Source: Streptomyces sp. NRRL F-5630 (lineage in GTDB: Bacteria; Actinomycetota; Actinomycetes; Streptomycetales; Streptomycetaceae). Taken from it: a DNA stretch of 15,906 nucleotides. Shown piece by piece: positions 6,615 through 13,184 of this stretch. The DNA lies in the NCBI RefSeq assembly GCF_000719475.1, contig NZ_JOGO01000103.1, positions 1 to 15,906 on the forward strand, given 5' to 3'. Under the pieces are notes generated by a model. It saw nothing but the letters and a program-made list of their open reading frames with translations, made no database searches and was not told the DNA's origin. Position numbers and translations under genes: made by a program. Each line of letters starts with the position of its first letter. Positions within the stretch are counted from its first letter, which is position 1.

Positions 6615-7649
6615 ATGGCGCTCATCGCACTCGCGGCGGACAAGGGCTCGCCCGGGGTCACCACGGCCGCCGTCGCGCTCGCCGCGATCTGGCCCCGCCG
6701 CGTGCTGCTCGCCGAGACCGACCCGGCCGGGGGTGACCTCGTCTACCGCAGCGCCGCCGCGCACGGCGGGCAGCTCGACCCGAACCTCGGCCTGCTGTCG
6801 ATCGCCGCGACCGCCCGCCGGGGACTGGCCCCCGACCAGCTCTGGGACCACGCCCAGGCACTCGCCGGGGGACTCGACGTGCTCGTCGGCCTCGGCGGCG
6901 CCGAACAGGCCGCCGGGCTCAGCGGTACGTGGCCGCTCCTCGGCCGCGCCTTCGCCCAGCTCCAGGACTCGCCGCACGCCCCCGCCGACGTCATCGCCGA
7001 CTGCGGGCGCATCAGCGGCGACAGCCCCGTGCTCGACCTGCTCCCGCACGCGGCGCTCGTCCTCCTCCTCGCCCGCACCACCCCCGAGTCCCTCGCCCGC
7101 GTCCGCGACCGCGCGAGTCACCTCGCCCGCCGCCTGCACGGTGAACGGCGCGGCGCGGCCCAGCTCGGGACCCCGCTCATCGGCGTCGTCCTCGTCGCGG
7201 AGAGCGGCGGCGCGGGCAAGCTCGTGCACCAGCTCGACGAGATGCTTCACGCGACGCAGTCGGGCGCGCGTGTGGTCGGCACCCTGGCCGAGGACGAGTC
7301 CGGCGCCGAACAGCTCGCCGGGCGCCGCCGGGGCCGCCTCGACAAGTCGCTCCTCGTGCGCTCCGCGCGGAAGGTGTCCGCGGACATCCAGCAGCGGTAC
7401 GGGACCCTGTGGGCCACCGCGCCCGCGCCCGGCCCGGCGGCGGGCGGCCCGACCTCCCCAGGCACCCCCTACCCGCAGGGCGGCTCCGCCCCCGTACCGC
7501 CGCAGACCACCGGGCAGCCGCAGACCAGCGGGCAGCCGCACGCCGCCGGGCAGCCGCACCCCACCGGTCCGCACCCCGCCCCCGGCACCCGCCCCGCCCC
7601 CGCGCCGGGGGGCGCCGGGCCCGGTTCCGCGCCCGGAGCCCCCCGGTGA
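6615..7649 (+). CDS. tadZ: TadZ/CpaE-like MinD/ParA-fold ATPase with non-canonical P-loop
   Basis: 344-aa protein of the ParA/MinD superfamily, expected to localise the Tad machine at the membrane. The N-terminus reads ALAADKGSPGVTT. The signature Lys of the deviant Walker A is kept (K10), but the second, P-loop Lys is Val15. The switch-like ETDPAGGD (34-41) and a Walker B-like VIADCGR (126-132) are present. ATP hydrolysis is therefore doubtful, and nucleotide binding without turnover is possible. No CpaE receiver domain is seen at the N-terminus. Residues 269-344 are a disordered Pro/Gly/Ala tail with three 18-bp repeats (TSGQPH-type). The ATG is preceded by AGGAGG eight bases upstream, the strongest ribosome site in the operon. 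The stop overlaps the tadA start (GTGA). It could also be called a generic CpaE-like septum-site or chromosome-partitioning protein. The operon context favours TadZ. Confidence 0.85.
   Translation: MALIALAADKGSPGVTTAAVALAAIWPRRVLLAETDPAGGDLVYRSAAAHGGQLDPNLGLLSIAATARRGLAPDQLWDHAQALAGGLDVLVGLGGAEQAAGLSGTWPLLGRAFAQLQDSPHAPADVIADCGRISGDSPVLDLLPHAALVLLLARTTPESLARVRDRASHLARRLHGERRGAAQLGTPLIGVVLVAESGGAGKLVHQLDEMLHATQSGARVVGTLAEDESGAEQLAGRRRGRLDKSLLVRSARKVSADIQQRYGTLWATAPAPGPAAGGPTSPGTPYPQGGSAPVPPQTTGQPQTSGQPHAAGQPHPTGPHPAPGTRPAPAPGGAGPGSAPGAPR
7506..7559 (+). repeat. Three 18-bp in-frame repeats in the TadZ tail
   Basis: Three contiguous 18-bp units encode TTGQPQ, TSGQPH and AAGQPH, followed by a diverged PTGPH. 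The core GGGCAGCCGCA is identical in all three. They lie in the proline-rich C-terminal tail, outside the ATPase fold. Confidence 0.85.
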
Positions 7650-8947
7650 GCGGGGTCGATCACCAGCTCGTCAAGCGGTTCCGGCAGGAGGCCGGGGACC
7701 GGATCGCCGAGCAGCGGCGCCAGGACCAGGCCGACGGCGTCGCCGCGATGTCCGGCGAGGACGAGCGGCAGTACGCGCGCGCCGTCATCGCGCAGATACT
7801 GGAGGAGTACGCCCGCGGGGAGATCAACGCGGGCCGTACCCCCTTCGACGCGGAGACCGAGGAGGGCTACGCCTCCGCCGTGCACGCGGCGCTCTTCGGC
7901 GTCGGGCGGCTCCAGCCGCTCCTGGACGACCCCGAGGTCGAGAACATCGACATCAACGGGCACGACCAGGTCTTCATCGGCTACGCGGACGGCCACGAGG
8001 TCCTCGGGGAGCCCGTCGCCGAGAACGACGAGGAACTCATCGAGCTGATCCAGGTGCTCGGCGCGTACTCCGGGCTCTCCTCGCGCCCCTTCGACTCGGC
8101 GAACCCGCAGCTCGACCTCCGTCTCCCGGACGGCTCCAGGCTCTCCGCCGTCATGGATGTGACGCGCCGCCCGGCGCTCTCCATCCGCCGCGCCCGCATG
8201 GGCAAGGTCTTCATGTCCGACCTCGTCGGCAACGGCACCCTCACCCCGGAGATCGGGCACTTCCTCGCCTGCGCCGTGCGCGCCCGCAAGAACATCATGA
8301 TCGCCGGGGCCACAAACGCGGGCAAGACGACGCTGCTGCGCGCGCTCGCCAACGAGATACCCCCGCCCGAGCGCCTCATCACCGTCGAGCGCGCGCTCGA
8401 ACTCGGCCTCGACGCCTTCCCCGAACTCCACCCCAACGTGGTCGCGTTCGAGGAACGCCTGCCCAACTCCGAGGGCCAGGGCGCCATCACGATGGCGGAA
8501 CTCGTCCGCCGCTCGCTGCGCATGAACCCCTCGCGCGTCATCGTCGGCGAGGTGCTCGGCGACGAGATCGTCACGATGCTCAACGCGATGTCGCAGGGCA
8601 ACGACGGCTCCCTCTCCACGATCCACGCCAACAGCTCCGCCGAGGTCTTCAACCGCGTGTCGACGTACGCGCTCCAGGCCGCCGAGCACCTGCCCGTCGA
8701 AGCGAGCCAGATGCTCGTCGCGGGCGCCATCAACTTCGTCGTCTTCATCGAGCGCCGCAACACCTACCACCTCGGCGGCGGCCTCCAGCGCCTCGTCACC
8801 TCCATCCGCGAGGTCAACGGTGTCGACGGACGCGTCCTGTCCAGCGAGATCTTCACCGAGACCCCCGACGGCCGTGTCGTCCCGCACGCGCCCGTCTCCT
8901 GCCTCGAAGACCTCGTCGCACAGGGATACCGGGGGGCTTGGGGATGA
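7646..8947 (+). CDS. tadA: TadA/CpaF secretion ATPase (GspE/PilT superfamily)
   Basis: Hexameric cytoplasmic ATPase that powers assembly of the Tad/Flp pilus. At 433 aa it is typical of CpaF. An N-terminal helical domain (about 36-150, ending in DLRLPDGSRL at 157-166) precedes the RecA-like core. Walker A is GATNAGKT (221-228), with an acidic segment near ERALELG (248-254), Walker B VIVGEV (298-303) and His box GSLSTIHANS (321-330). All catalytic motifs are intact. The GTG start at 7646 overlaps the tadZ stop by 4 bp, with GGAG seven bases upstream inside tadZ. The stop overlaps the tadB ATG by 4 bp. A conjugation or competence ATPase is unlikely given the neighbours. Confidence 0.97.
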   Translation: MSGVDHQLVKRFRQEAGDRIAEQRRQDQADGVAAMSGEDERQYARAVIAQILEEYARGEINAGRTPFDAETEEGYASAVHAALFGVGRLQPLLDDPEVENIDINGHDQVFIGYADGHEVLGEPVAENDEELIELIQVLGAYSGLSSRPFDSANPQLDLRLPDGSRLSAVMDVTRRPALSIRRARMGKVFMSDLVGNGTLTPEIGHFLACAVRARKNIMIAGATNAGKTTLLRALANEIPPPERLITVERALELGLDAFPELHPNVVAFEERLPNSEGQGAITMAELVRRSLRMNPSRVIVGEVLGDEIVTMLNAMSQGNDGSLSTIHANSSAEVFNRVSTYALQAAEHLPVEASQMLVAGAINFVVFIERRNTYHLGGGLQRLVTSIREVNGVDGRVLSSEIFTETPDGRVVPHAPVSCLEDLVAQGYRGAWG

Positions 8948-9999
8948 ACCACGACGTCACGGGGCCGCACCACGGGGCGGCTCTTTCCGGACACCCGCTC
9001 GCGGCCGGGCTGGACGCGTTCGGCGACTTCGGCGGGCTGCTCTCGCCGAGCGTCCTCGGCGCGCTCGGGGCCGGGCTGCTCGCGGGCGGCGGCTGCGCGC
9101 TGCTCGTCATCGCGCTGTACGGGCTGCCCGCCAAGCCCGCCGGGGCGGACGGCCCCGGCGGCAGGAAGCGCGGCGCCGAACTCGCCCGCCTGCTCAGCCG
9201 CCGCGCGTCGGCCGCCGTGCTGGTCGGCGTGCTCGTGCTCGTCGCGACCGGCTGGGTCATCGCGGGGATCGGCGCCGGCATCCTCGTCCTCACCTGGGAC
9301 CGCCTCTTCGGCGGCGCCCGCGAGGAACGCACCCAGATGCGCCGCGTCGAGGCCCTCGCCACCTGGACCGAGTCCCTGCGCGACACCATCGCGGGCGCCG
9401 TAGGGCTCGAACAGGCCATCCCCGCCTCAGCGCGCGCCGCTGCCCCCGCGCTGCGCCCCCACCTCGAAGCGCTCGTCGACCGGCTCCGCGCCCGCACCCC
9501 GCTCCCCGACGCGCTCCAGTCCCTCGCCGACGAGATCGACGACGCCTCCGCCGACATCATCGTCGCCGCGCTCATCCTCAACGCCCGCCTGCGCGGCCCC
9601 GGCCTGCGCCACGTGCTCGGCGCCCTCGCGAAATCCGCGCGCGAAGAGGTCGACATGCGGCAGCGCGTCATGGCGCAGCGCGCGGCGACCCGCCGCAGTG
9701 TCCAGATCGTCGTGGCCGTCTCCGTGCTCTTCGTCCTCGGACTCGCCATCTTCAACAAGGACTTCGTCTCGCCGTACAACTCGCCCGTCGGACAGGTCGT
9801 GCTCGCCGCGGTCTGCGGGCTCTTCGCCCTCGGCTTCTGGTGGCTGCGCAAGCTCTCCACCATCGAGACCCCCGAGCGCTTCCTCGTACGCGACACGCAC
9901 ACCCAGACCGCACGGCCCGACTTGAGCGCGCCACGCGCCGCCGGGAGCAGGACGGCGCCGCGACGCGGCGGCGAGCACGAGGGGACGGTGCGCCGGTGA
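8944..9999 (+). CDS. tadB: TadB-like inner-membrane platform protein (T2SSF/GspF domain)
   Basis: 351-aa polytopic protein. TM helices lie near 36-60, 89-117, 252-270 and 282-301. The T2SSF cytoplasmic domain runs about 135-250, with WTESLRDTIAGAVGLEQAI (141-159) as its recognisable core. The C-terminal tail (about 305-351) is charged and poorly ordered. TadB pairs with TadC to form the membrane platform that TadA acts on. The ATG start overlaps the tadA stop (ATGA). A G-rich stretch about eight bases upstream is a weak ribosome site, so coupling to tadA probably matters. Assignment as TadB rather than TadC follows from gene order. Confidence 0.92.
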   Translation: MNHDVTGPHHGAALSGHPLAAGLDAFGDFGGLLSPSVLGALGAGLLAGGGCALLVIALYGLPAKPAGADGPGGRKRGAELARLLSRRASAAVLVGVLVLVATGWVIAGIGAGILVLTWDRLFGGAREERTQMRRVEALATWTESLRDTIAGAVGLEQAIPASARAAAPALRPHLEALVDRLRARTPLPDALQSLADEIDDASADIIVAALILNARLRGPGLRHVLGALAKSAREEVDMRQRVMAQRAATRRSVQIVVAVSVLFVLGLAIFNKDFVSPYNSPVGQVVLAAVCGLFALGFWWLRKLSTIETPERFLVRDTHTQTARPDLSAPRAAGSRTAPRRGGEHEGTVRR

Positions 10000-10934
10000 A
10001 CAGCCAGTGGATCGGGCCCGTCGCCGCGGGCGGCGTCATCGGACTCGGCCTCTACGTGCTCGTCAGGGCCCTGCTGCCCGGGGCCCGCAGCCCGCTCCAG
10101 ACCGTCGCGCGCGTCGACGCGCTGCGCGCCAGGGGCGCGTACGAGCCCCCCGCGCACCGGGGCGGCAAGCACGAGGAGGACGACGGCAGGCTCGCCTCCG
10201 CGCGCGCCTCGCTCGGCCTGCGCCTCGCCGCCTTCTACCGGCAGCAGGGCTGGGAACTGCGGTCGCTGCGCGCCGACTTGGCGGTGCTCGACCGGAGCTG
10301 GGAAAGGTTCCTGGCGACGAAGGTGCTGCTTGGTGTCGCCGGGCTCGTCTTCGGGCCCGCCGTCTTCGCGATCGTCGCCGTGCTCGGGATCGGCCGCAGC
10401 CCCCTCATCCCGCTGTGGCTCGCGCTGCTGTGCGGCATCCTCTTCTTCTTCCTTCCCGACCTGGAGGTCCGCCGCGACGCCCAGGACAAGCGCCGCGACC
10501 TGCGGCGCGTCATCGGCGCCTACCTCGACCTCGTCGCGATGAGCCTCGCGGGCGGGCGCGGCCTGCCCGAGGCGCTGCTCGCCGCCGCCGAGGTCAGCGA
10601 CGGCTGGGCCTCGCGCCGCATCCGCGACGCCCTCCAGGACGCGCGCATCACCGGCCACACGCAGTGGTACGCGCTCGGCCGGCTCGGCGAGGAACTCGGC
10701 ATCGAGGAACTGAAGGAACTGTCCTCGTCGTTGGCCCTCGTCGCCGACGACGGCGCGAAGGTACGGGAGTCCCTCGCCTCCCGCGCCGAGACGATGCGGC
10801 ACCGCGAACTCGCCGAGATCGAGGGCAGCGCGGGCGAGAAGTCGCAGTCCATGCTCATCGCCCAACTCCTCCTGTGCGCGGGCTTCCTGGTCTTCCTGAT
10901 CTTTCCCGCCGCGATGCGGGTGTTCCAGATGTGA
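9996..10934 (+). CDS. tadC: TadC-like inner-membrane platform protein (T2SSF/GspF domain)
   Basis: 312-aa membrane protein with TM helices near 8-26, 106-133, 137-154 and 286-305 and a T2SSF domain at about 170-285. YLDLVAMSLAGGRGLPEAL (176-194) and LADDGAKVRESL-type sequence (247-260) are typical of TadC. The start is GTG overlapping the tadB stop by 4 bp, with GAGGGGA ten bases upstream. It is the last gene before the 103-bp gap and hairpin that separate the motor/platform half of the operon from the pilin half. Confidence 0.92.
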   Translation: MNSQWIGPVAAGGVIGLGLYVLVRALLPGARSPLQTVARVDALRARGAYEPPAHRGGKHEEDDGRLASARASLGLRLAAFYRQQGWELRSLRADLAVLDRSWERFLATKVLLGVAGLVFGPAVFAIVAVLGIGRSPLIPLWLALLCGILFFFLPDLEVRRDAQDKRRDLRRVIGAYLDLVAMSLAGGRGLPEALLAAAEVSDGWASRRIRDALQDARITGHTQWYALGRLGEELGIEELKELSSSLALVADDGAKVRESLASRAETMRHRELAEIEGSAGEKSQSMLIAQLLLCAGFLVFLIFPAAMRVFQM

Positions 10935-10947
10935 GCGCCGCGGCGCA

Positions 10948-10980
10948 CGTACGGCGCCGGGCGCGCCCCGCGCCCGTACG
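10948..10980 (+). promoter_or_regulatory. Hairpin between tadC and the pilin gene
   Basis: CGTACGGCGC (10948-10957) pairs with GCGCCCGTACG (10970-10980), leaving one bulged C and a 12-nt loop. It begins 13 bp after the tadC stop. There is no T-tract, so it may be a weak terminator, an attenuator or an mRNA-stabilising stem that sets pilin transcript level apart from the motor genes. I saw no promoter between it and the pilin start. The function is inferred from position only. Confidence 0.4.
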
Positions 10981-11037
10981 CGCGCGAGTCCACCGGACCG
11001 ACCGACCTCAGTACCGACCGGAGAGGACCCGGACACC

Positions 11038-11322
11038 ATGAACGAACACGAAGCACCCACCGAGAACTTCTACACGCGGCGCCTCGTCGGCTCCGCGCAC
11101 CCCGCAGTCGCCTTCCTGGCGGCCTTCCTCCAGACCCGCTACCGCCGCGCCACCTCCGGTGAACTCGACCGGGGCGCCTCGGCGGTGGAGTGGGTCATCA
11201 TCTCCGCCGTCGTCGTCGCCATCGTCGGCGTCGTCGCGGCGATCCTCAACGCGGCGCTCAAGGGCGGCGCGGACAAGGTCGGCAAGTGCATCGAAGGGGC
11301 GAGCGCCGACAAGACCTGCTGA
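11038..11322 (+). CDS. flp: Flp-like major pilin precursor
   Basis: 94-aa type IVb prepilin. The class III cleavage motif is LDRG|ASAVE, with Gly46 before the cut and Glu at +5 (E51), followed by a hydrophobic helix (about 52-71). The mature protein would be only 48 aa, typical of Flp. The leader of 46 residues is long for Flp (usually roughly 10-25) and has a hydrophobic patch AVAFLAAFL (23-31). The mature C-terminus has two Cys (C84 and C94, the last residue), which could form a disulfide in the extracellular subunit. The ATG has GGAGAGGA ten bases upstream. Cleavage needs a TadV/CpaA-type peptidase that is not in this window. Confidence 0.88.
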   Translation: MNEHEAPTENFYTRRLVGSAHPAVAFLAAFLQTRYRRATSGELDRGASAVEWVIISAVVVAIVGVVAAILNAALKGGADKVGKCIEGASADKTC

Positions 11323-11360
11323 GCGAAGGGCGGTCGGGACGTACGGGCGAGGGGACGGAC

Positions 11361-11885
11361 GTGGGGCGGGGGCACGCAGTGCTGCGGAGGTGTCGCGGGG
11401 ACGCCTCCGGCCCCGCCATGCCCCCGAGGGGCGCCGGGGCCGCCCCCAGCGGCGGCGTCCCCCCGAAGGGTTCCGGCGCGAACCGGCGGGGCGGTGACTC
11501 CGGCATGACCGCCATCGAGTTCGTCGTCCTCACCCCGATCCTCTTCTTCATGATCTTCGCGACGGTGCAGTTCGCGCTGTACTTCTTCGCCGACCACGTC
11601 GCGCAGGCGGCGGCGCAGGCCGGGGCGCGCAAGGCGCGGGCGACCGCCGACGAGCACCCCGGCGAGTGGCGCGGCGCGGCCCGCGAGGTCACCGACTCGT
11701 ACATCGGCCAGCTCGGGCCCACGCTTGTGCTCGGCCCCGACGTGAAGCTCGTCGAGCCCCGCGCGCACACGGTCGGCGTGGAGATCACCGCGCGGGTGCC
11801 GTCCGTCTTCCCCGGGCTCGATCTCACGGTGCACGCGCGGTCGGTGGGGCCCGTGGAGCGGTTCGTGCGGGAGGGGGAGGAGTGA
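11361..11885 (+). CDS. TadE-like pseudopilin 1
   Basis: 174-aa TadE-family protein, a membrane-anchored minor pilin-like subunit. The motif GDSG|MTAIE puts Gly48 before the cut and Glu53 at +5. The TM helix is about 54-77 and is followed by ADHVAQAAAQAGARKA, typical of TadE. The rest is an extracytoplasmic alpha/beta domain. The leader (1-48) is low in complexity, and residues 20-45 look like a degenerate 13-aa duplication (MPPRGAGAAPSGG then VPPKGSGANRRGG). GTG 11361 was chosen because GAGGGGA lies five bases upstream. GTG 11379 and ATG 11418 are alternatives, and all three keep the cleavage motif. The stop overlaps the next gene by 4 bp. Confidence 0.88.
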   Translation: MGRGHAVLRRCRGDASGPAMPPRGAGAAPSGGVPPKGSGANRRGGDSGMTAIEFVVLTPILFFMIFATVQFALYFFADHVAQAAAQAGARKARATADEHPGEWRGAAREVTDSYIGQLGPTLVLGPDVKLVEPRAHTVGVEITARVPSVFPGLDLTVHARSVGPVERFVREGEE

Positions 11886-12391
11886 GGCACGAAGACGGGG
11901 GCGCCTCCCGCGTGAAGGACGGCCGTGGTGCCTCCCGCGTGGAGGACGCCCGTGGCGTCTCCCTCGCGGAGGGCGCGCGTGGCGCTTCCCTCCTGGGGGA
12001 CGACCGGGGCATATCCACCGTCGAGGTCGTGATCCTCGCGCCCGTGATGATCCTCTTCCTCCTCGTGCTCGTCGCGATGGGCCAACTCGTGGACGGGCGT
12101 GGGGCGGTGGACAGCGCGGCGCGCGACGCGGCACGTTCCGGTTCGCTCCAGTGGGAGGCGGGGACGGCGATGGCGGAGGCGCGGCGCGCGGCGGAGGCGG
12201 ACTTGGGCGACGTGTGCGCGGGGCCCGTCGAGGTGCGCAAGACGAGCGCGGGCTTCGCGGACGCCGACTTCTTCTCGGTGGAGGTCAGCTGCCAGGTGCG
12301 GGGACTCGCGATGCTGGGGCTGAACGTGCCGAAGACGCTGACGGGCAAGGCGACGTCGCCACTGGACCCGTACAAGCGGAAGGCGGGGTGA
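11882..12391 (+). CDS. TadE-like pseudopilin 2 with repeat-built leader
   Basis: 169-aa TadE-family protein. The true processing site is DDRG|ISTVE (Gly43, Glu48 at +5), followed by a TM helix (about 49-69) and GAVDSAARDAARSG, a TadE/TadG-type segment. The extracytoplasmic part contains two Cys (C112 in DVCAG and a later one in VSCQV) that could pair. The whole leader between residues 7 and 42 is four 9-aa tandem repeats that resemble the processing site itself. The GTG start overlaps the stop of the upstream gene, and GGAGGGGGAGG lies just before it. The stop overlaps the next start (GTGA). Confidence 0.88.
   Translation: MRHEDGGASRVKDGRGASRVEDARGVSLAEGARGASLLGDDRGISTVEVVILAPVMILFLLVLVAMGQLVDGRGAVDSAARDAARSGSLQWEAGTAMAEARRAAEADLGDVCAGPVEVRKTSAGFADADFFSVEVSCQVRGLAMLGLNVPKTLTGKATSPLDPYKRKAG
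11900..12022 (+). repeat. 27-bp tandem repeats (four full copies plus part of a fifth) encoding the pseudopilin leader
   Basis: Full units lie at 11900-11926, 11927-11953, 11954-11980 and 11981-12007, and a partial fifth copy at 12008-12022 is the real cleavage region. They encode GASRVKDGR, GASRVEDAR, GVSLAEGAR, GASLLGDDR and GISTV. By eye, copies 1 and 2 match at 24 of 27 bases, 2 and 3 at 21, and 3 and 4 at 18, so the newest duplication is at the 5' end. All copies keep the reading frame. Confidence 0.95.
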
Positions 12392-12858
12392 CGGTGCGGC
12401 CCGGCAGGCTCACGTCCCTGGTGCGGGGGCGCTACTCCTCCCATGCCGACGATCGCGGTTCCGGCGCGGGCGCCGTGATCCTCTTCGCGCTCGTCTTCCT
12501 CTCCCTCGCCGCGTTCGTGGTGGACGGCGGGCTGTCGATCTCGCAGCGCGAGCGCGCCGCCGACCTCGCCGAACAGGCAGCCCGGTACGCGGCACAGGAC
12601 ATCGACCGCGAGGCGCTGTACGGCAACGAGGGCGAGGCGCCGATCAACGCGGGCAACTGCCCCGCCAGGGTCGCCGCGTTCGCGGCGGAGAGCGGGATGT
12701 CGGGGGCGGACGCGGCGGCCTCGGGGTGCGTGGAGGCGGACGCGGAGCACGTGGAGGTGCGCATCCAGCTCACCTACCGGCCCATCTTCACCGGCGTCTT
12801 CTACGGCGGCTCGATCCACGTCTCGGGCACGGCGGTCGCCGAGAACAAGGTCGGCTGA
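12388..12858 (+). CDS. TadG-like / TadE-G N-terminal domain protein
   Basis: 156-aa protein matching the putative Flp-pilus-assembly TadE/G-like family. The N-terminus has DDRG (21-24) before a hydrophobic helix (about 28-46: AVILFALVFLSLAAFVVDG), then LSISQRERAADLAEQAARYAAQDID, the usual TadG signature of a helix with many Ala. It is followed by a small extracytoplasmic domain with two Cys (C91, C114). Unlike its three upstream relatives, position +5 after Gly24 is Ala (A29), not Glu, so it is probably not cut by prepilin peptidase. It is much shorter than full TadG with a von Willebrand A domain. The GTG overlaps the upstream stop by 4 bp, with GGAAGG four bases upstream. It is the last gene of the operon. 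Confidence 0.85.
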   Translation: MTVRPGRLTSLVRGRYSSHADDRGSGAGAVILFALVFLSLAAFVVDGGLSISQRERAADLAEQAARYAAQDIDREALYGNEGEAPINAGNCPARVAAFAAESGMSGADAAASGCVEADAEHVEVRIQLTYRPIFTGVFYGGSIHVSGTAVAENKVG

Positions 12859-12873
12859 GGCGGCGGACCGCGC

Positions 12874-12891
12874 TGGGGCGAACCGGCCCCA
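12874..12891 (+). terminator. Weak hairpin after the Tad operon
   Basis: TGGGGC (12874-12879) pairs with GCCCCA (12886-12891) across a 6-nt loop, 15 bp after the last Tad stop. The 6-bp stem is short and there is no T-tract, so this is only a candidate terminator. The 326-bp gap 12859-13184 otherwise holds a 14-bp direct repeat and the promoter of the next gene. Confidence 0.25.
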
Positions 12892-12896
12892 CCCCT

Positions 12897-12954
12897 CGCA
12901 CGGCGCCAGGAGCCCCCATGTGCCCGCGCCCCCTCCCCGCCGCACGGCGCCAGG
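12897..12954 (+). repeat. 14-bp direct repeat in the Tad/hydrolase intergenic region
   Basis: CGCACGGCGCCAGG occurs at 12897-12910 and again at 12941-12954, 44 bp apart. The core GGCGCC is self-complementary. No function is evident. Confidence 0.5.
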
Positions 12955-13070
12955 CCGGCCATACCCCTCGTCCAGTCGTGGACCACCACCGCCGCCACCA
13001 GCGCGGTCAAAGCGGGACGCACCCCCCGCTTCGGCGGCCGCATCGTTAACTCCGCTGTCACAAGGCCCTC

Positions 13071-13099
13071 TTGAGGCTCGGGCGTACCGCTTCTAGGCT
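13071..13099 (+). promoter_or_regulatory. Sigma-70 promoter for the secreted hydrolase gene
   Basis: TTGAGG (13071-13076), 17 bp, then TAGGCT (13094-13099) fit the actinomycete housekeeping consensus. Transcription would begin near 13106, giving a leader of about 80 nt. It marks the downstream gene as a separate unit from the Tad operon. Confidence 0.6.
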
Positions 13100-13184
13100 G
13101 CGTGATCGTCGGTCGCGTGTTCGACGCGTGGCCGGTGCCCCACCTGCACCACCCCCGCGCCTCACGCCCCAGAGGGAGTTGCAC

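Noticed and set aside
11900..12022. 27-bp repeats considered as a regulatory site array
   Set aside because: They lie wholly inside a coding frame, keep the frame and encode a clear 9-aa unit, so a protein-level explanation is simpler.
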